From Tolumonas osonensis (GTDB lineage Bacteria > Pseudomonadota > Gammaproteobacteria > Enterobacterales > Aeromonadaceae), in the NCBI RefSeq assembly GCF_014202415.1, contig NZ_JACHGR010000010.1:62001-126000 (forward strand): a stretch of 64,000 nucleotides of DNA, read 5' to 3'. Shown piece after piece: positions 1-7,519 of the stretch. Position 1 is the first letter of the stretch; every line of letters begins with the position of its first letter. The notes beneath the pieces were generated by a model. It saw only the letters and a program-made list of their open reading frames with translations. It did no database searches and was not told where the DNA came from. A program made the position numbers and the translations under genes.

Positions 1-619
1 GCGAGACATCCGGTGGCGGACGATGCAGCAACAGCAACGCTTCGCTCAGGCTGAGTTGCCGTGGATATAACCCGTCCGGTAATAGCTCGCGGATGCCGTT
101 TTCCTTCAGTAACTGCAGCGCCTGATCGGTCAGATTACGTAATGAGGCCTGACGTAAGCCTTCCGTGGTGGGGTAAACCGGCGTCAATGTGGCATCGGTC
201 TCCAGCGTGGCGTCGTCATCCAGCAGCTTATATTCCGGATGGACAATCTCGAAGCCATGCAGGCCGCGTTTGATTTCACCAAAACAGCGGATACGCCGGC
301 CAATAGCCAGTGCGTTTTTTTGTCCGGCGGTGAAATGGAAAAAGCGCAAGGTTAACGAGCCATTACCGTCACTGATACGGCATATCAGCATGCGTCGTTT
401 GCCCTGCTGAATATCACAACTCTGGAGCACACCTTCGGTGGTGCAGGCGTGATCTGCACTGAGTTCCGCTATCGGATAGAGACGGGTGCGGTCTTCGTAG
501 CGCAGCGGCAGATGGAACAGCAGATCCTGTACGGTGTGCAGCCGCAGGTGTGTCAGCTTTTCCGCCAACTTACTGCCAACACCTTTAAGCATGGATACCG
601 GGATCGCAGCGAGTTCCAT
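1..619 (-). CDS. recG: ATP-dependent DNA helicase RecG, N-terminal part (cut by window edge)
   Basis: This is the first ~206 codons of RecG, the superfamily 2 helicase that remodels stalled replication forks and Holliday junctions. The ATG at 619 opens a protein that follows E. coli RecG closely: a helix-hairpin region with LKGVGSKLAEKL, then LPLRYEDRTRLYPI, then the OB-fold wedge domain (ISDGNGSLTLRFFHF), then the linker LTPVYPTTEGLRQ. The helicase motor domains lie left of the window, so intactness cannot be judged. It is divergent from the sorbitol operon, and the 464 bp between them must hold both promoters. High confidence on family; partial. Confidence 0.95.
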   Translation of the reverse strand, partial: MELAAIPVSMLKGVGSKLAEKLTHLRLHTVQDLLFHLPLRYEDRTRLYPIAELSADHACTTEGVLQSCDIQQGKRRMLICRISDGNGSLTLRFFHFTAGQKNALAIGRRIRCFGEIKRGLHGFEIVHPEYKLLDDDATLETDATLTPVYPTTEGLRQASLRNLTDQALQLLKENGIRELLPDGLYPRQLSLSEALLLLHRPPPDVS

Positions 620-707
620 GGACACCTCTGATACTGTGATTTTATCCAGATATTAGCAAGAGGCTTTGCGTGGGGCAAATCGTCCCGGTCGGGTATCGGA
701 TAAAGTT

Positions 708-722
708 ATTTTCAAAATGAAA
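708..722. promoter_or_regulatory. Candidate SrlR operator, copy 1
   Basis: The 15-mer ATTTTCAAAATGAAA here is an exact match, in inverted orientation, to the sequence at 4367-4381 just upstream of srlR. With two more bases it is a palindrome (ATTTTC..GAAAAT). Copies before both the structural operon and the regulator gene are what an autoregulated DeoR-family repressor would show. That SrlR binds here is inference. The site lies ~360 bp from srlA, so a second nearer site or a distal promoter is possible. Confidence 0.45.
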
Positions 723-951
723 ATAATGTTTTTGTTTTTTATTTTCATACTGCGGGTTGCGTTGGCGATGTTTTTCCCCTTTTTCTTTCCTTTCTGGCGG
801 CTATTCTCGTCATACAAAGCATAAAAAGCTTCGATAGAAGCTATTTTTACTGGGTAATGGATACTTTCGGGTTTCAAAGCAAACGTCTTTCAAACTAAAA
901 ACGCTACATGCATCACAATGTGAAAATCAAAATATGAAAATGTTCGTTCAT

Positions 952-967
952 TGTGAAAATATAAACA
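952..967 (+). promoter_or_regulatory. Possible CRP site upstream of srlA
   Basis: TGTGA-N6-AAACA has a perfect left half and a 3/5 right half of the CRP consensus, ~117 bp before the srlA start. A weaker TGTGA-N6-AAATA lies at 919-934. The E. coli srl operon is CRP-dependent, which makes this plausible, but the match is imperfect. Confidence 0.4.
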
Positions 968-1083
968 TACAGGTTACGTGATACACCCCCGTTCATCTCG
1001 CAGCCTGTTATGAACTACACATCATGATCCCTGCGTTGTTTGGTGTGTCCCTTCACTGATGGAATCAAATTGAGGAATATGTC

Positions 1084-1638
1084 ATGGATTTTGTTATTCA
1101 TGCAGCAGAGTGGTTTATCGGCCTATTCCAGAAAGGTGGTGAGGTGTTTGTTGGTATGGTGACCGGCATTCTCCCGCTGCTGATCTCGCTGATGGTGGCG
1201 ATGAATGCCCTGATCCGGTTTATCGGTCAGGAACGAGTTGAGCGTCTGGCACAGAAATGCGCGGGAAACCCGGTCTCCCGTTATCTGATCCTGCCGGTTG
1301 TGGGTACTTTCGTATTCATGAACCCGATGACGCTGAGTCTGGGACGCTTCTTACCGGAAAAATACAAACCTTCTTACTACGCCGCGGCTTCCTACAGCTG
1401 TCATTCAATGAACGGTCTGTTCCCGCACATCAACCCAGGTGAACTGTTCGTGTATTTAGGCATCGCAAATGGTCTGACCCAGCTGCATCTGCCTCTGGCG
1501 CCACTGGCTATCAGCTATCTGTTCGTGGGTATGGTGTCTAACTTCTTCCGCGGCTGGGTGACGGATTTCACCACTGCCTTTGTGGAAAAACAACAAGACA
1601 TTCGTCTCAGCACCGAAGTGCAGATGAGCACTAACTAA
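1084..1638 (+). CDS. srlA: Sorbitol/glucitol PTS permease, EIIC component
   Basis: This is a 184-aa integral membrane subunit of the sorbitol phosphotransferase permease, which takes up D-glucitol and releases it as glucitol 6-phosphate. It is near-collinear with E. coli SrlA (187 aa). Family blocks include [15 protein letters not shown] near the N-terminus, CAGNPVSRY, the NPMTLSLGR segment and [18 protein letters not shown] before the last membrane segments. The start ATG follows GAGGAATATGTC at 1072-1083. It is first in srlA-srlE-srlB-srlD, 21 bp before srlE, and its partners are the products of the next two genes. High confidence. Confidence 0.97.
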   Translation: MDFVIHAAEWFIGLFQKGGEVFVGMVTGILPLLISLMVAMNALIRFIGQERVERLAQKCAGNPVSRYLILPVVGTFVFMNPMTLSLGRFLPEKYKPSYYAAASYSCHSMNGLFPHINPGELFVYLGIANGLTQLHLPLAPLAISYLFVGMVSNFFRGWVTDFTTAFVEKQQDIRLSTEVQMSTN

Positions 1639-1659
1639 TCAGATTCAGGAGCAGATATC

Positions 1660-2634
1660 ATGGCAAACGCACTTTATATCAGCAAAGGCAATGGTGGCTG
1701 GGGCGGCCCGCTGACAATCCCGGTCGAAAAGAACAAGAAGATCATCTACATCACTGCTGGTACGCGTCCGGACATCGTGGACCGCATGGTGGAACTGTCA
1801 GGCATGGAAGCGGTGGATGGTTTTAAAACCTCGGTGCCTGATAGTGAAATTGCGGTCGCGGTCATTGATTGCGGCGGCACACTGCGCTGCGGCTTGTATC
1901 CGAAAAAACGCATTCCAACGGTCAACATCCATTCCACCGGTAAAAGTGGTCCGATGGCGGAGTTTATTGTCGAAGACATTTATGTCTCCGGTGTGCGACC
2001 TGACAACATTAAAGTCAGTGAACAGCTGGCGGCTCCGACCATGCAACACACCTATAAAGAAGAGCCGCGTCAGTATGACAGCAGCAAAAAGCTGAGCGAA
2101 CAGAGCGATGGTCTGCTGGCCAGGATCGGGATTGGCATGGGATCTGTGATGGCGACCTTCTTTCAGGCCGGCCGAGAAACCATTGATACCGTACTCAAGT
2201 CTATACTGCCGTTCATGGCTTTCGTTTCGATGTTGATCGGGGTGATTATTGCCTCCGGTGTCGGTGATGTGATTGCGCATGCCTTGATCCCGCTGGCAAA
2301 AAGTCCGATTGGTCTGATCACGCTGGCACTGATTTGCTCGTTCCCATTCCTGTCGCCCTTCCTTGGCCCTGGCGCGGTTATTGCGCAGGTTATCGGGGTG
2401 TTGGTGGGTACACAGATTGGTCTGGGTAACATCCCGCCTCAACTGGCATTACCGGCATTGTTTGCGATTAATGCGCAGGCCGCTTGTGACTTCATTCCGG
2501 TGGGTTTGAGTCTGGCCGAAGCGAAACCTGAAACTGTCCAGATTGGCGTACCGTCTGTGCTTTACTCCCGGTTCCTGACCGGCGCACCGACCGTCTTGCT
2601 GGCCTGGTTCGTATCCTTCTTTATTTACCAGTAA
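1660..2634 (+). CDS. srlE: Sorbitol/glucitol PTS EIIB component with second membrane domain
   Basis: This 324-aa subunit has a cytoplasmic N-terminal EIIB domain (about residues 1-130) and a C-terminal membrane domain (about 180-324), as in E. coli SrlE (319 aa). The conserved [13 protein letters not shown] block puts Cys71 at the expected phosphorylation site, with Cys77 nearby. The THI-like [10 protein letters not shown] loop and the membrane blocks [16 protein letters not shown] and [18 protein letters not shown] are intact. AGGAG at 1647-1651 precedes the ATG. It passes phosphate from SrlB to the incoming sorbitol. High confidence. Confidence 0.97.
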   Translation: MANALYISKGNGGWGGPLTIPVEKNKKIIYITAGTRPDIVDRMVELSGMEAVDGFKTSVPDSEIAVAVIDCGGTLRCGLYPKKRIPTVNIHSTGKSGPMAEFIVEDIYVSGVRPDNIKVSEQLAAPTMQHTYKEEPRQYDSSKKLSEQSDGLLARIGIGMGSVMATFFQAGRETIDTVLKSILPFMAFVSMLIGVIIASGVGDVIAHALIPLAKSPIGLITLALICSFPFLSPFLGPGAVIAQVIGVLVGTQIGLGNIPPQLALPALFAINAQAACDFIPVGLSLAEAKPETVQIGVPSVLYSRFLTGAPTVLLAWFVSFFIYQ

Positions 2635-2658
2635 CAAGTAGTACTGACAGAGGAAAGA

Positions 2659-3027
2659 ATGACTATGTTGTACCGTACCCAAGTGACACAGATCGGCGAA
2701 TACGCGGCAGACGCACTGAATGACAATATGATGATCCTGTTTAACGATAACGCCCCCGCGGATGTAGCCGATTACTGCTTCATCCATCCGGCGGCAGACT
2801 TAACAGGCGAGATCACCGCTGGCGGTCAGTTCGTGCTGGGCACATCACGCTATCCGATCACCGCGGTGGGGGATGTGGTCAATCAGAATCTCGCACAACT
2901 TGGCCATATCACCATCCGTTTTGATGGTGGTGCAGAAGCCGAATACCCGGGCACCGTACATGTTGAAGGGAAATGCCCTGATGAACTGGTGCTGGGAACA
3001 GAAATTAGATTTGAACTGAATAACTAA
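2659..3027 (+). CDS. srlB: Sorbitol/glucitol PTS EIIA component
   Basis: This is a 122-aa cytoplasmic EIIA domain, the same size as E. coli SrlB. His43 in YCFIH matches the phosphorylated histidine of the family. HRYPITAVG-type and LGHITIRFDG blocks are conserved (here SRYPITAVG), and the tail PGTVHVEG is typical. AGAGGAAAGA upstream of the ATG serves as the ribosome site; a second ATG two codons in (2665) is a possible alternative. It accepts phosphate from HPr and hands it to SrlE. High confidence. Confidence 0.96.
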   Translation: MTMLYRTQVTQIGEYAADALNDNMMILFNDNAPADVADYCFIHPAADLTGEITAGGQFVLGTSRYPITAVGDVVNQNLAQLGHITIRFDGGAEAEYPGTVHVEGKCPDELVLGTEIRFELNN

Positions 3028-3037
3028 AACTCACTGC

Positions 3038-3077
3038 CCCCTCTGCAACACATGAGTTGGCGCTCGTTGCAGGGGGG
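3038..3077 (+). repeat. Intercistronic hairpin between srlB and srlD
   Basis: Bases 3038-3049 pair with 3066-3077 to give a 12-bp stem (one G-U pair) around a 16-nt loop. No T-run follows, so it does not look like a terminator. Its position between the PTS genes and the dehydrogenase gene suggests mRNA processing or stabilisation that sets different protein levels within the operon. That role is inference. Confidence 0.65.
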
Positions 3078-3105
3078 AGCGAGACTAGCAATCAAGGAGA
3101 TTAAC

Positions 3106-3882
3106 ATGTCAAAAGTGGCATTGGTAGTTGGTGGTGGTCGCAATTTAGGCGCATTTCTGTGCAGTGGTCTGGCAGCCAGTGGTTATAAAGTCGTTGTTGC
3201 CGATCTGAATGGACAAAACGCAACCGAAACGGCGGCCACGATTGCCGAACAGTTTGGCGCTCAGAACGTCATGGCTGTACAGGCAAATTCCACTGATGAA
3301 CAGGACGTGGCCCGCATGATTGGTGCGGTGGCAGATCGCTTCGGCCGTATTGATGTGATGGTGTATAACGCCGGTGTGGCGCAGGCTTCCCGCATTGACG
3401 ATTTCTCACTGGATGCCTGGCAACGTTCTATCGACGTCAACCTGACCGGCTACTTCCTGTGTGCCCGTGCGGTTTCCAAGATCATGATGAAACAGAAATT
3501 TGGCCGCATCATCCAGATCAACTCCAAATCCGGTAAAGTTGGCTCAAAACACAACTCCGGCTACTCGGCCGCGAAATTTGGCGGAGTAGGCCTGACACAA
3601 TCCCTGGCACTGGATCTGGCGGATTACAACATTACTGTGCATTCCCTGATGCTGGGCAATCTGCTGAAGAGCCCGATGTTCCAGTCTCTGCTGCCGCAAT
3701 ACGCGAAGAAACTGGGTATTCCGGAAGATCAGGTTGAACAAACCTATATCGACAAAGTGCCCTTGAAACGCGGCTGTGATTATCAGGATGTACTGAATGT
3801 GCTGAAGTTTTATGCCAGCGAAGAAGCCGGGTATTGTACCGGCCAGATGATCAACATTACCGGCGGACAGGTCATGTTCTGA
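3106..3882 (+). CDS. srlD: Sorbitol-6-phosphate 2-dehydrogenase
   Basis: This 258-aa short-chain dehydrogenase oxidises glucitol 6-phosphate to fructose 6-phosphate with NAD+. I place the start at the ATG at 3106, preceded by AAGGAGA at 3094-3100. An upstream in-frame ATG at 3052 lies inside the intercistronic hairpin and would add 18 unrelated residues; the E. coli enzyme has 259 aa. The sequence shows the nucleotide-binding glycine motif GGGRNLG (9-15), NAG (88-90), catalytic Ser140 in NSKSG, Tyr153 and Lys157 (GYSAAKFG), and the C-terminal ITGGQVMF. It completes sorbitol catabolism. High confidence. Confidence 0.96.
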   Translation: MSKVALVVGGGRNLGAFLCSGLAASGYKVVVADLNGQNATETAATIAEQFGAQNVMAVQANSTDEQDVARMIGAVADRFGRIDVMVYNAGVAQASRIDDFSLDAWQRSIDVNLTGYFLCARAVSKIMMKQKFGRIIQINSKSGKVGSKHNSGYSAAKFGGVGLTQSLALDLADYNITVHSLMLGNLLKSPMFQSLLPQYAKKLGIPEDQVEQTYIDKVPLKRGCDYQDVLNVLKFYASEEAGYCTGQMINITGGQVMF

Positions 3883-3945
3883 TGGGCAGATATCGTTCAG
3901 GGTTAATGGGATCCCGGTTCAGCTCCTGAGGGTGCCTGTTATATT

Positions 3946-3971
3946 GGCAGTGTTTTTACACTGCCTTTTTT
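3946..3971 (+). terminator. Intrinsic terminator between srlD and gutM
   Basis: GGCAGTGT (3946-3953), a TTTT loop, ACACTGCC (3958-3965) and six T bases form a textbook terminator. It separates the structural genes srlAEBD from the regulators gutM and srlR, which must therefore rely on read-through or on their own promoter. Confidence 0.88.
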
Positions 3972-3989
3972 CCATAAACGAGGTGAAAA

Positions 3990-4346
3990 ATGGATGCAAC
4001 AAACACGCTGATTATTTGTGCGGTTATCGCCTGGGGTTTACAGATTATAACCGGTTTTCTGCAGATGCGGGCATTCAACCGGATGCTGCAAACGATGAGT
4101 CTGAAAGGCAGTGTGAAAATCGGCAAGACCTCTTCCCGCTGGAAGCCTCGTACATTGGTGGTTTTAGCTCACAATGCTGATAATGTGATCGTTGATGCCA
4201 GCATCATGAAAGGACTCACTATTTTTGCCAGACCGAAAGCATTATCTGCGGTGCTGCATGCGCGGATTCCATTGTCAGAAAAAGTGTTGTCTGAACTGGA
4301 TGCCTCAACCAGAGAAGCAATAACCTGTGCTTTATCCACAAAATGA
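3990..4346 (+). CDS. gutM: Sorbitol operon activator GutM
   Basis: This 118-aa protein matches E. coli GutM/SrlM (119 aa), the positive regulator of the sorbitol operon. The N-terminus is hydrophobic (LIICAVIAWGLQIITGF), and the family blocks SSRWKPRTLVVLA and MKGLTIFARP are clear. No DNA-binding motif is visible, and its mechanism is poorly known in the family. GAGGTGAAAA precedes the ATG. It lies 18 bp past a strong terminator, so its expression is probably lower than, or separate from, srlAEBD. Confident on family. Confidence 0.9.
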   Translation: MDATNTLIICAVIAWGLQIITGFLQMRAFNRMLQTMSLKGSVKIGKTSSRWKPRTLVVLAHNADNVIVDASIMKGLTIFARPKALSAVLHARIPLSEKVLSELDASTREAITCALSTK

Positions 4347-4366
4347 TAATGTAATTATTTTAATTC

Positions 4367-4381
4367 TTTCATTTTGAAAAT
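4367..4381. promoter_or_regulatory. Candidate SrlR operator, copy 2
   Basis: TTTCATTTTGAAAAT is the exact reverse complement of the 15-mer at 708-722. It lies 45 bp before the srlR start, in the right place for autoregulation of a separate srlR promoter. Binding by SrlR is inferred from position and repetition only. Confidence 0.45.
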
Positions 4382-4425
4382 CACCATGTATCTTGTAAGT
4401 AGTTTATTTATACAGAGAGCCTGAT

Positions 4426-5190
4426 ATGAGCGTCGAAATTCGTCGGGATATGTTAGTCCGCTACTTGCGGGAACATGGCAGAACCACGGTTAATGATTTG
4501 GCCGCGCACTTCAATATTACGGGCGCCACAGTACGCAGCGATTTACGTTATCTGGAGCAATCCAATCAGGTGACCCGCCGATATGGTGGGGCTGAAGCTG
4601 TCACGCAGCCGGTGGCAGAAGATCGCACCATGGATGAAAAGACGGCGCTGAATCAGAACATCAAACAACGTATTGGCGCGAAAGCGGCTTCGCTGGTCCA
4701 TGATGGCGATTCGATCATTCTGGATAACGGCAGCACCACGTTACAGATGGTGCCATGGCTGGTGGAGCGGGTAGCGTTGACGGTGATGACCAACAGTCTG
4801 TTGATTATCAATGAAGCGGTAGCGCGTGACAGCAATATGACGCTGCTGATGCCGGGTGGTACTTACCGTAAACGTTCATCCTCGTTTCATGGTGGACTGG
4901 CAGAGCAGGCATTCCGGGCCTATACCTTCGATAAGTTATTTATCGGCGCGGATGGTTTTGACATTGAACAGGGGACAACCACCTTCAATGAGGCCTATCA
5001 GGTCAGTCAGTCCATGTGTCAGGCCGCGAAGCAGATCATCGTGGTGACCGATTCCAGCAAATTTGGCCGGAAAACACCGAATGTAGTGGTGCCTATTGAT
5101 AAAATTGACATTGTCATTACCGATGCCGGCATCAGTGACGCAGATAAAGCGGTGCTGGAACAGCGGGGCATTCGGGTATTGCTGGTCTGA
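4426..5190 (+). CDS. srlR: DeoR-family sorbitol operon repressor SrlR
   Basis: This is a 254-aa DeoR-family regulator (E. coli SrlR 257 aa). The N-terminal winged helix covers about residues 3-58 (TVNDLAAHFNITGATVRSDL), followed by a DeoR C-terminal sugar-phosphate sensor domain with the family blocks DGDSIILDNGSTTLQMVP, MTNSLLIIN, LMPGGTYRKRSSSFHG and DSSKFGRK. The effector in the family is sorbitol or its phosphate. It is preceded by gutM and by the candidate operator at 4367-4381. The gutQ gene that follows in E. coli is absent; lysP is next. High confidence. Confidence 0.93.
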   Translation: MSVEIRRDMLVRYLREHGRTTVNDLAAHFNITGATVRSDLRYLEQSNQVTRRYGGAEAVTQPVAEDRTMDEKTALNQNIKQRIGAKAASLVHDGDSIILDNGSTTLQMVPWLVERVALTVMTNSLLIINEAVARDSNMTLLMPGGTYRKRSSSFHGGLAEQAFRAYTFDKLFIGADGFDIEQGTTTFNEAYQVSQSMCQAAKQIIVVTDSSKFGRKTPNVVVPIDKIDIVITDAGISDADKAVLEQRGIRVLLV

Positions 5191-5208
5191 TGGTGCCGCG
5201 AGTTGCTG

Positions 5209-5283
5209 TGAAATAGCAGTTTTAATAGTTATGCAGTTCTGATCAACAAAAACAGGGCTTAATTCGCATTAACTGCTATTTCA
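5209..5283. repeat. Perfect 13-bp inverted repeat between srlR and lysP
   Basis: TGAAATAGCAGTT at 5209-5221 is repeated as its exact reverse complement at 5271-5283, with 49 bp between. In RNA, U-G pairs could extend the outer end by two. No T-run follows either arm, so it is not an ordinary terminator. It may be a structured leader of lysP, a paired operator, or a small mobile-element remnant. No lysine riboswitch signature is visible here. Confidence 0.6.
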
Positions 5284-5476
5284 TGCATAGAGTTTAATTT
5301 TTTATCTCACCGAATTAATTTTGTCTGGTTTTTTATGCCAGTATTTTTCGTTTTACCTCCAAAAAATCCTTGCCAAAAAGTAGTTTGCTGCGTATTTCTA
5401 GCGGCCTTTTGAGCATCTGCGCGAAAAAGATGCAGGTTGCTGACGATACAGCATTAAACAAGGTAAGGAGAAAATC

Positions 5477-6934
5477 ATGTCGACCTCCACGCAGGCGGGG
5501 CAGGGGCTGCACCGTAAACTGCAGTCGCGGCATCTCAGTATGATCGCGATTGGTGGTTCCATTGGTACCGGATTATTTGTGGCTTCCGGTGCCACCATTG
5601 CAAATGCCGGCCCGGGCGGAGCGCTGCTGGCCTATCTGCTGATCGGGCTGATGGTCTATTTTCTGATGACCAGTCTGGGTGAAATGGCGGCGTTTATGCC
5701 GGTATCCGGCTCCTTTGCCGCCTATGGCAGCCATTTTGTCGATCCGGCGTTCGGCTTCGCGCAGGGCTGGAACTACTGGTACAACTGGGCGATCACCGTG
5801 GCCGTGGAACTGGCGGCGGCGGCTATCATCATGAAATACTGGTTTCCGGACGTCCCGGGCTATATCTGGAGTGCGGCGTTTCTAGCCATCATTGTGGCGC
5901 TGAATGCGTTTACGGTGAAAGGATTTGGGGAAGCCGAATTCTGGTGTTCGCTGATCAAGGTGCTGACCGTCATCGCTTTCATTGGCATCGGTCTGCTGAT
6001 GGTGTTTGGCATCATGCACGGTGAAGCGCATCCAGGCTGGAGTAATCTCAGTACTGGCGATGCGCCGTTTGTCGGTGGTTTTCCGGCGCTGCTCAGTGTC
6101 GCCATGATTGCCGGTTTCTCCTTTCAGGGGACGGAACTGATCGGCGTTGCTGCCGGCGAGTCGGATAATCCGGGCAAGAATATTCCGCGTGCCGTGCGGC
6201 AGGTGTTCTGGCGTATTCTGCTGTTCTATGTGTTCGCCATCTTCATCATTGGCGTATTGCTACCGTATAACGACCCGCAACTGCTGAAAAATGATGTGAC
6301 CGATATCAGTGCCAGCCCGTTTACACTGGTGTTTGAACGCGCCGGCCTGGCGCTGGCGGCCGCGGTGATGAATACGGTGATCCTGACGGCGATCCTGTCA
6401 GCAGGGAACTCAGGGATGTACGCCTCCACCCGCATGCTTTACACCATGGCATGCAGCGGTATGGCACCAAAATGGCTGGCCGGGTTAAGCCGGAACGGTG
6501 TACCGGTCAATGCCCTGATTGCGACCACACTGGTGGCCATGCTCTGTTTCCTGACGTCGCTGTTCGGCGATCAGACGGTCTATATATGGCTGATGAGTGC
6601 ATCCGGTATGAGTGGTTTTATCGCCTGGCTGGGTATCGCGATCTGTCATTACCGGTTCCGTAAAGGTTATCTGCTGCAGGGCGGCGAGCTGCATCATCTG
6701 CCCTATAAGGCCCTGTTTTTCCCGCTTGGTCCGCTACTGGCATTTGCGCTCTGTCTGCTGGTGACACTGGGACAGGATTACAGTGCCTTTACCGCCGACA
6801 GTATTGACTGGAAAGGTGCTGCCGCGACATATGTGGGGATCCCGCTATTCTTTACGCTGTGGCTGGGTTACAAGCTCAAGCATAAAACCCGTTTCGTGCG
6901 CTATGACGAAATGCAATTCCCGCAGAAGGATTAA
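5477..6934 (+). CDS. lysP: Lysine-specific permease LysP
   Basis: This 485-aa amino acid-polyamine-organocation transporter has about 12 membrane segments and is very similar throughout to E. coli LysP (489 aa), a lysine/proton symporter that also senses lysine. Recognisable blocks are MIAIGGSIGTGLFVASG (TM1), SLGEMAAFMPVSGSF, FSFQGTELIGVAAGES, NIPRAVRQVFWRI, LSAGNSGMYASTRML and the C-terminal FVRYDEMQFPQ. GGTAAGGAG precedes the ATG. No cadBA or cadC is nearby. Its stop codon overlaps the end of the convergent ohrR by 4 bp. High confidence. Confidence 0.93.
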   Translation: MSTSTQAGQGLHRKLQSRHLSMIAIGGSIGTGLFVASGATIANAGPGGALLAYLLIGLMVYFLMTSLGEMAAFMPVSGSFAAYGSHFVDPAFGFAQGWNYWYNWAITVAVELAAAAIIMKYWFPDVPGYIWSAAFLAIIVALNAFTVKGFGEAEFWCSLIKVLTVIAFIGIGLLMVFGIMHGEAHPGWSNLSTGDAPFVGGFPALLSVAMIAGFSFQGTELIGVAAGESDNPGKNIPRAVRQVFWRILLFYVFAIFIIGVLLPYNDPQLLKNDVTDISASPFTLVFERAGLALAAAVMNTVILTAILSAGNSGMYASTRMLYTMACSGMAPKWLAGLSRNGVPVNALIATTLVAMLCFLTSLFGDQTVYIWLMSASGMSGFIAWLGIAICHYRFRKGYLLQGGELHHLPYKALFFPLGPLLAFALCLLVTLGQDYSAFTADSIDWKGAAATYVGIPLFFTLWLGYKLKHKTRFVRYDEMQFPQKD

Positions 6935-7383
6935 TCCTCCTGCTCATGCAGTTGCTGCTGGACCAGCTCACAATGCGCTTTCAGCAACTGCAACTGGCTT
7001 TCGGTAATGTTTAACTGGCCGCGCATCTGTACCGGGATGTTTGCGGCCTGTTTTTTCAATGTCTTTCCCTGCCCGGTCAGCGTCAGTACCCGTACACGTT
7101 CATCCTGTGTACTGCGTTCACGCTGTATCAGACCTTTCGTCTCCAGCCGTTTTAACAGAGGTGTGAGTGTGCCGGAATCAAGAAACAGTTTTTCCCCCAG
7201 TTGCTTGACGCTGATGCCATCCTGCTGCCATAACACCAACATCACCAGATATTGCGGATAGGTCAAATCCAGCGTCTCCAGTAACGGACGGTAAGCGCGG
7301 ACAATGGCGTTACTGGCGCTGTAGAGCGCAAAACAGAGCTGGTTATCCAGCCGCAGCAAATCGGGCGTTTTTTCGTCGGTCAT
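6931..7383 (-). CDS. ohrR: MarR-family organic-hydroperoxide repressor OhrR
   Basis: This 150-aa winged-helix regulator has the OhrR signature. LDNQLCFALYSAS places the peroxide-sensing Cys at residue 17, and Tyr residues around YPQYLVMLVLW match the sensor pocket. The DNA-binding part contains VKQLGEKLFLDSGTLTPLLKRLE, with DERVR on the wing. Oxidation of the cysteine normally releases DNA and induces the peroxidase gene ohrA. No ohrA lies next to it here, which is unusual, so the target may be elsewhere. It overlaps lysP tail-to-tail by 4 bp. Confident on subfamily. Confidence 0.88.
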   Translation of the reverse strand: MTDEKTPDLLRLDNQLCFALYSASNAIVRAYRPLLETLDLTYPQYLVMLVLWQQDGISVKQLGEKLFLDSGTLTPLLKRLETKGLIQRERSTQDERVRVLTLTGQGKTLKKQAANIPVQMRGQLNITESQLQLLKAHCELVQQQLHEQED

Positions 7384-7388
7384 AATGA

Positions 7389-7400
7389 ATTGTGCGCAAT
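7389..7400. promoter_or_regulatory. Possible OhrR box upstream of ohrR
   Basis: ATTGTGCGCAAT, an inverted repeat with ATTG/CAAT ends, lies 6 bp upstream of the ohrR start codon. OhrR operators are AT-rich inverted repeats placed over their own promoter, so autoregulation is plausible. The match is short and the call tentative. Confidence 0.35.
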
Positions 7401-7463
7401 GAGTTTACAGGGATTATATGTAACTTTTGGCTATTGCCTATGGGGCGGCGTTAATCTGTTGGC

Positions 7464-7495
7464 AGAAAAGAAAACGGCCGGCTAATGCCGACCGT
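7464..7495 (-). terminator. Intrinsic terminator of metNIQ
   Basis: Read on the minus strand, ACGGTCGGC (7495-7487), an ATTA loop and GCCGGCCGT (7482-7474) are followed by TTTCTTTTC. It lies 25 bp beyond the metQ stop and should end the operon transcript. Confidence 0.85.
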
Positions 7496-7519
7496 CATAG
7501 CTATCCGGAAAGGAAGAGA

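Larger units (their letters stand above)
620..1083. promoter_or_regulatory. recG-srlA divergent regulatory region, no gene
   Basis: These 464 bp separate recG from srlA. The region is AT-rich, with repeated ATGAAAAT-type half-sites (717-724, 934-941, and inverted at 741-748), two TGTGA motifs (919-923 and 952-956) and an AT-rich palindrome at 708-724. A 74-codon minus-strand reading frame (653-877) overlaps the region but has low-complexity composition and no recognisable family, so I do not call it. The region most likely carries the sorbitol operon promoter with SrlR and CRP control. Confidence 0.6.

Noticed and set aside
653-877. 74-codon minus-strand open frame in the recG-srlA gap
   Set aside because: Its composition (Lys/Ile/Asn-rich) simply reflects AT-rich DNA. 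It has no family and overlaps the likely operator and promoter region.
1798-2442. 214-codon frame antisense to srlE
   Set aside because: It is the shadow of a well-supported EIIB gene, rich in Arg/His/Gln as typical for antisense of coding DNA.
5191-5476. Lysine riboswitch before lysP
   Set aside because: I looked for the conserved lysine-box core segments and could not find them. Only the 13-bp inverted repeat stands out.
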